From NCBI GenBank assembly GCA_932294295.1, contig OW028576.1:48250199-48314198 (forward strand): a stretch of DNA of 64,000 nucleotides, read 5' to 3'. The notes under the pieces were generated by a model. It did not search any database. It was not told the origin of the DNA and worked only from the letters and a program-made list of their open reading frames with translations. The translations under genes and the position numbers were made by a program. Position 1 is the stretch's first letter. Each line of letters begins with the position of its first letter. This stretch comes from Alitta virens. Lineage: Eukaryota > Annelida > Polychaeta > Phyllodocida > Nereididae. Positions 57,931 to 64,000 of this stretch are shown here, piece by piece.

Positions 57931-59204
57931 TTCCGTAAACAATGTAATAAAATGTGTTGTAAAAAAAAATTAGAAATTATTGAAAATATAATTAATCTTT
58001 AATAAAGTTGGAATAAAATTGGATTATATATCTCAACTGTAGTGACCTTAATAGTGAGGTAGTCCTTATATTATTACAGGGTACCACCTAGATCAACTGT
58101 ATATGATTCAGAGCTGGTAAATTTCCAAATTCTTAAATTTTCCAATTGCGGTTACCAAATTAGGTTAAACTAAATTCTAATTCGAGACACCTGTTATCAT
58201 TGTAGGGTACGTATGCATACATTACGAGTTTGAATGATTAAGTTTTTAAGGTTAAAACATTTATAATCATTTTGTTTTATGGCTTTAGATAGATAGATAG
58301 ATTTTAAATGACAGAAAGAGGTCAGTTTTGACGTATTGGTTGTTCATATAGGGTAAGAGTCACTTATAAATATATATATTTTTTTAAAGATATATTAACA
58401 ATTGATGTAAAGTATACTGATCTATACACCTTCATATAACCATTGATAATCAAAGCAACAACCACAGAAAATGACAGCTATATGCCCATACAAATATACG
58501 AAATCTTTATCATAAGGCACGAAAGGGTAAAAGCGCAATAAAACATAATCACATGAATGATAAATATATAATCATCTAATTTGATTTCTGCAAATATATA
58601 ATACATAATGTATTTTCTATCAATTCTGAGTCCAATGTCAAACATTAATATCAGGGCATATCCATACCAGCTAAAGTGCAAAACCGAAAAGTACACAACC
58701 TTATTTGCATTGTGCCACTCTCTCATTTGCATTGAGCCTCTCTCAGAGAACAACAATGTCAACACAGCGTCTCCTTGACCTACACCCGCTAAGTGTGACA
58801 TCATCTTGACTTGTGTGACATCACGTTCAGCAAGTGTACGTACATGATTACAGAAGTTGTTTGCAGTGTCATCCTATGCTAGAGGACACATAAATAGCCA
58901 GGCAGAACTATCAACCGCAGTGATGAATTATTTTAATCTCCATTCAGTATATATTGGACTGCTGCGGTAAATACTGTACAATGTTGTACAATGTTGCGCA
59001 ATGCTACGCCTCATTTTTCTCATCCAGCAAAACTCGATGTTGTGCCCTCTATGTTCAGGTCCACTTTAAAGTACAATGATTGCTGGTTTATTGTGTGTTT
59101 TTTGTTTGTGTAATTATTTTATTCTGCTGTATAATGCTTCAGTTAGTGGACTTAAATGCATATAGAGCATTCATTCCACACAGTGTGTATCTGAATTTGT
59201 AACT

Positions 59205-59590
59205 CAAAACATTATCTCATCATTATTTCTGCCTCTGGCACCTGGTTATTTTACGTTTTAAACTGACGAATATAAGTTTCAGAAAAGTGGCATTTGGACA
59301 CAGAAAAATGACATTGGGGATAAATGTGTACCCTGGTGTGGACTCCAAGCGTTATATCTCATCATTATGTCTGCCTCTGGCACACGGTCATTTTACATAT
59401 TAAACTGACTAACCTTAATATCAGTAGCATTGAGAAATATACATTGGGATAAATGTGTACCCTGGTGTGGACTCCAAGCCTTATATCTCATCATTATGTC
59501 TGCCTCTGGCACACGGTCATTCTACATATTAATTGAGAAATAGACATAGGGGTAAATGTTTTGTCTGGTGTGGACTATAAGCCTTATCCA
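59205..59590 (+). repeat. SINE-tail tandem repeat, three to four partial units
   Basis: GGGATAAATGTGTACCCTGG and TCTCATCATTATGTCTGCC recur (near 59318, 59447 and a decayed unit near 59550). Spacing is about 129 and then about 103 bases. Confidence 0.65.
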
Positions 59591-60780
59591 TAGAACCTGA
59601 CAAAGCTTCAGCGCTTCAGAACAATAGTGTTGAGACATAACAGTGAGACAATACATTGGGTGATTGGGTGGTCCTTGTGTAACACCCTTCGCCAACTTCA
59701 TTGATTTGTTCCAATCAAGTGTCTTTAGTTTGAGTGACAAGCCTCCAACTGGGAAATCAGGCAAACGACAAAAGCCTTTGAGACAAATGATCAGACGATT
59801 TGTGGAATTATGTGCAAGACAGGACACAGAATTGTCAGATCACAGAATTGTCAGTAAAAAAAATTTAAAAAGGATAAGAAAGGACAGGAGACGAAAATGA
59901 GGTGTTTGACAAGGAGAACTAGGAAGATAATGAGTTTACATGGGTCCCAAAAATAGGAAACAATGTCCCATGTCGCCATTTAAGATAAAATCTTATGTCT
60001 CATGTCACTTTTTAACTAGGCCTAAATAAATAATAAGTAAGAAATCATAAGTTTCATTTTTGATGGAGATATTCCTTCTTATGTTCAGTATCATTAAAGA
60101 GCTTCATAATGTTTGTAGACCGATAAGAGACAGATTGCTTGATCAATAACCACATAACACTGTGTATACTGCTACAGCCACTCTCTGAAAAGGATTATTC
60201 GTTTTCAGGCTATAATTGTTTCCCGGTGTCCATTCAATAGTTTGTTCAAACTCAGACAATGTATTGCTTGGATTTAGAAGATTATTGTATGAATCAATCA
60301 ATAATGCTCGTTGGCTTAGACAATGGTTAGTGTAAGGGCAAACAATATATTGGTTCTAAACTAACTATTGAGTATCTTAACATATAGTGATTATAGTCCT
60401 ATCACAGAGAAATCATTTCTCTTTGGTAGTATGCTGTATACCTGATTCACAATATTTCATCGTTAAAGTTTTGGATAAAATGCAAAAAACTACGGAACCC
60501 GTTGCAGTGTAGATAATGAATCTCAAGCAATATCTGAGTTGTTTTGTTTCTACTTTGATGCCATTTCATGAATTCACAGCTTTACTGATAATTAGCCAAC
60601 AAAATGCATTTTAAGGCATACAACTATGGAATTAATTAAAAGTATAATTCATTAGAGACAGGTTTACCATAAAGAGTATAATGGTGGGAGAATGAGGTAT
60701 TCATTGATAATCTCAAATAAAATGTGAAGTTTTATTTCATGAAATGTCTTATAATTGTTGCAAACCGTTATGGCAAGTTG
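59591..60780. other. Intergenic stretch with a foldback remnant
   Basis: A family-4-like foldback lies at about 60218-60375. The open frames at 59522-59900 lack recognisable domains. Confidence 0.4.
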
Positions 60781-60786
60781 GTCTTA

Positions 60787-61060
60787 ATAGATAGATAGAT
60801 AGATAGCTAGATAGCTAGATAGGTAGATAGGTAGATAGATATGGAAAATGCAGCCATCTTAGACAATTTCTTGCGACTAGCGAGGGTCAGCATAGACACC
60901 AAGTACAAGGGAGCGCCAAGTTAACTTCTCATATATATTTGGGAACAAAAACTTAAGTCTTAATTGTAATGCGGTCTTAAGGTGTAGTTTCCCCATCCTG
61001 TCTGGCAGCTGCAGTTCACCATTATGTCTGTCTCGGCACCTACTTGAACTTCTGATCAAA
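60787..61060 (-). mobile_element. SINE copy with GATA run at its 3' end
   Basis: On the minus strand, the core words (CTTGGTGTCTATGCTGA) are followed by CTAGTCGCAAGAAATTGTCT, then TGGCTGCATTTTCCATATC and TATC repeats (GATA at 60787-60841). Confidence 0.6.
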
Positions 61061-61719
61061 CTGATGTTTCGCCATAAGCTGTTTCAATTCAAGAGGTGCA
61101 TTATGCAGCAGCTTTGGACTCCCTCATTCATAGGCATTCCCCTGTACACTTGCTAGCTAGCCATACTTATATATTCATGCCATAGTCAGACCTTAATGAC
61201 ATTAAATAGGTTAAAACGTCATTGTTTTCAACTACCCTATACCCTATCATATCATAGTTTATATTGTAATTTTAAGGGCCAAGATAGAGCCATGCTGATC
61301 TGGTTTACCCTTGTTAAATATATTGGAGAGAAAAAAAGATAATGGAGGCGGTTGAGCTGATCAGCTGCTGATGCTCCAGCAACCACTCACCCCAACAAGG
61401 TGTAATGAGTACTTAATAACAGCTCGACAATCACAGTGATGGTACTGCTGTGAGCTCATAAGCCCTTGTAATAGTAAAGTCTGGGTATAACATGCCACAC
61501 ATACTAGCTGACTGTAAATCTCAAAATATGGATAATGCTTTTAGGTATGTTGGAGTAATATTGCACAGAGTTCCTTGGCTGGTATCCCACGGAAAAAACA
61601 ATCCCTCTACTCTATATTGTACTGTAGCTTTTTTGCCATACAGCTGTATGTTACGTTCAGCAGAAATACATAGAGTGCTATGTCTCTCTTTGGAACCTTG
61701 GCGTATCTTTTCCTTGTAT

Positions 61720-62050
61720 CATACTGCCTTGGAAGACGAGTATGCATATGTTAGATGGACTCCTTTGTGGAATTGGCTTGTTCCATTTGCTAAATGAGCT
61801 CTAGCAGAGCACCCTTTGGGGTCCTCATTCACATTTTGTAACATAGAGTTATTGCAACCTTTTAAGATGACAATTTGATGATCAAAAGCATCCACAATGG
61901 GAAGCACGTGTCCAATATGGTAGCATAAAGCATTAATCGTGATGTCTAAAGCACACACACAACGCTGCATCACAATGGAAGAATACCACGTGACGTCACG
62001 GCGTCATGTGACAAAGAACTTCTGTCGTGCGCAATTAGGATTTACCTTGA
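61720..62050 (-). repeat. Dispersed repeat, inverted copy of 22850-23200
   Basis: Read on the minus strand it holds ACAGAAGTTCTTTGTCACAT, CCGTGACGTCA, CTTCCATTGTGA, GCTTTTGATCATCAAATTGT and CTCATTTAGCAAATGGA in the same order as 22850-23200. Confidence 0.6.
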
Positions 62051-63700
62051 CCAAAAATTATTCAACAATAGCTACATAATACGACAAAAGATATTGTTAT
62101 ATAACACTTTGATTTTAAGCCCAAGAGACGTTAAATGTAAAAATGCTGAACTTATGATGAGAAATCACTGCACTTCCTTGTGATTAAAAGCAGATACAAA
62201 GTGCTGTATCAGCAATGTTCAAATTGCTCAGCTGCCAACATGAAGCATGAATAAATCAGTTTTGGGCTACTATGCAGTTTTTAGTTTGAAATATAATAAA
62301 AGCCATTTGTGTATTATAATGGGTATACAAATTGAGAAATATGGCATTTTTTTGCAAATATAAGAATAAAATGTTACTTGGTAACTTCAGTAAGAAATAT
62401 TGAGAAATTTGACGTTTATCTGAAAAGAATGTCGCTTTTATATATGACATTCGCTTCAAGCCAGAATTTCTTGCTATCTTTACCAAGCTAAGACCTTCTT
62501 AAATCCTATGAATAGACACCTCCTGGGGCAGGGGACACATTGCATACAACCATGTTTCTCTGCAATTGGCTTATTTGCAAAATATCTCTGACAGGATTTG
62601 AATGATATAATCATACAGTGAATTATTGGACTTTATTGATACAATGTATCAATTTCAACATAATGGTATTGATGTAACATGGAAAAGATTTAAAGGGGCA
62701 GTATCCTTTGAAATGAGTTGGCTGGCCAGTCTCATATTTTGTTCCATAGTTAGATTACCTACCACATATCATCATTCTGCCTCAATAAGATGAATAAACC
62801 CAATGGTATCCACATAATTTGACAATCCTTTTGACGTTATTCTGCTCAAAATGCTGCTATTTCACCGCAAGCTATTTATAGTACTGACCTCAAATTCCAG
62901 TAGCAAAGTTTTCCTTGGTGTTTTAATATCGGTCAACCTTCATTATTTTCTTCATATTTCTGTTTGTTGATGAAACATCCACAAAAGCCCACAAACACAT
63001 GTTTATCACAAATTCCTAGTGGAAAACAATCTGTTTAACTTGACCCAGGTAGCAGCTGACTCAGCAACAGCAGCAAATTTTAAAACTAGCAGAATTTGTT
63101 ACTGGCGAATCCAAACTCAGCTGCTCTATAAACCTCAAATTACTCATAAGATTGGTTTTCCTGCACTCTTATTTTGATGAATCAATAAATTTCTCTTTCT
63201 ACTCTTTGGAATAGTGCCCTGTAATGCAACTATATCCTGTTGATACTCAGACACAATTCTGCACCTCATTGTGAAACAAAATTCTATACCTCAATGTAAG
63301 ACCTAAAAATGGTGCATTAAAGAGCATTAAGCAATCCCCTCATGCATCTGGGAAGCAGTGGAAATGCCATGACCACACATATGTATGTGAGACTGATTAA
63401 CACTTGAATATATCAAAAGATGCATTGTCAGTAACTGTTGCTTGGCCAAGTGGACATATCTGCAATGCTTATTATTTGAACTGAGACATCTACTTCAAAC
63501 ATTGCTTAATTAAGTTGATTGAACAACTTCAGAGGCAATTTACATAGTGTTGAAGTGTCACGATGCTTGCCTTCACCCGTTGTGATTACAACATGTGAAT
63601 AACAGTAAAATAATACTCCTTATTATAGACTAAACACAGAGATTTCTGCATACTTGTTTTTATATACAATCTATCATATTCTTACTTTTTTTTCTGATGT
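62051..63700. other. Intergenic stretch, nothing recognised
   Basis: AT-rich DNA without repeats shared with the rest of the window and without convincing coding sequence. Confidence 0.45.
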
Positions 63701-63704
63701 ACTC

Positions 63705-64000
63705 ACATCATTCTTCCTTTTTCTGTCCTTTCTTTTTGTACTTTTTGCCATCTTGAGTCAACTCTTCTTCGGACCACAAAGTATCAAATGCCCATGATTT
63801 ATGCGCAAGACCCTGGGGTCCCTCAAGGACCCGCTCTGTCCTTTGGTTTTTTCTTGGTTATATCTGTTGACATCTCTGGCCGCTGCTCATCCCCTGCTCC
63901 TTTCCCAATTTCCTTACACCAAAACAAACATTAGCAGAGATCAGTCGAGAATTTGCTTGGCTCCCTGACTCTCTAACAAGGTCTTGAGACGTGTCACTTT
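63705..64000 (-). repeat. Inverted copy of the 42846-43110 repeat, runs off the window
   Basis: Minus-strand reading gives frames such as AFDTLWSEEELTQDGKKYKK, broken by one TAA, followed by ATGAT|GTGAGT, which resembles a splice donor. It is either a pseudogene fragment or the last visible exon of a minus-strand gene beyond the edge. Confidence 0.45.

Noticed and set aside
61492..61973. Frames of 101 (plus) and 84 (minus) residues
   Set aside because: They overlap each other and the dispersed repeat shared with 22850-23200. Composition does not resemble a conserved protein.

Overview
This is a window of an animal nuclear genome. It is AT-rich, its two host genes are split by many introns with GT–AG borders, and the rest is transposon and tandem-repeat sequence. 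No bacterial-style gene organisation is present. The two conserved genes and the BEL/Pao retrotransposon fit an aquatic invertebrate metazoan; the sequence alone does not fix the phylum.

Layout. (1) 27-8485, minus strand: a complete 11-exon gene for IFT57, an IFT-B ciliary transport protein (414 aa after splicing). Its 3' UTR runs off the left edge. (2) 8486-9312: a short head-to-head intergenic region with an RFX X-box-like motif, a perfect CRE and a CCAAT box. (3) 9313-21574, plus strand: a complete 15-exon gene for TTC12, a TPR/armadillo cytoplasmic factor for ciliary dynein arms (720 aa). A poly(A) signal lies at 21764, and a possible alternative last exon at 22500-22554. The two genes are therefore a divergent pair that serves the same organelle. 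(4) 22.5-44 kb: no convincing gene. This stretch holds SINEs, foldback MITEs, a 1.29-kb transposon-like element packed with ACGTC motifs (25420-26705), GATA/GACA and TTAC microsatellites, a 21-bp minisatellite (36826-37115) and a 1.84-kb 17-bp minisatellite with a 338-bp higher-order repeat (39610-41447). (5) 44.3-55.7 kb: two diverged copies of one segment. The first contains a hairpin/TIR element. The second contains a 45-bp hairpin-forming satellite, which was split by a 7.8-kb BEL/Pao retrotransposon (46902-54677, minus strand, 5-bp target duplication GTACA, near-identical LTRs, one gag-pol frame). (6) 55.7-64 kb: SINE fragments, foldbacks and low-complexity DNA, ending in an inverted copy of a sequence also present at about 43 kb.

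At least four non-autonomous families recur in introns and intergenic DNA: a MITE carrying TGACGTCA motifs, a CACGTG-containing hairpin element, a foldback with poly-C/poly-G interiors, and a tRNA-derived SINE family with a shared core and, in one subtype, a TATC-repeat 3' end. Repeat boundaries were judged by eye and are approximate unless terminal repeats or target duplications are named.
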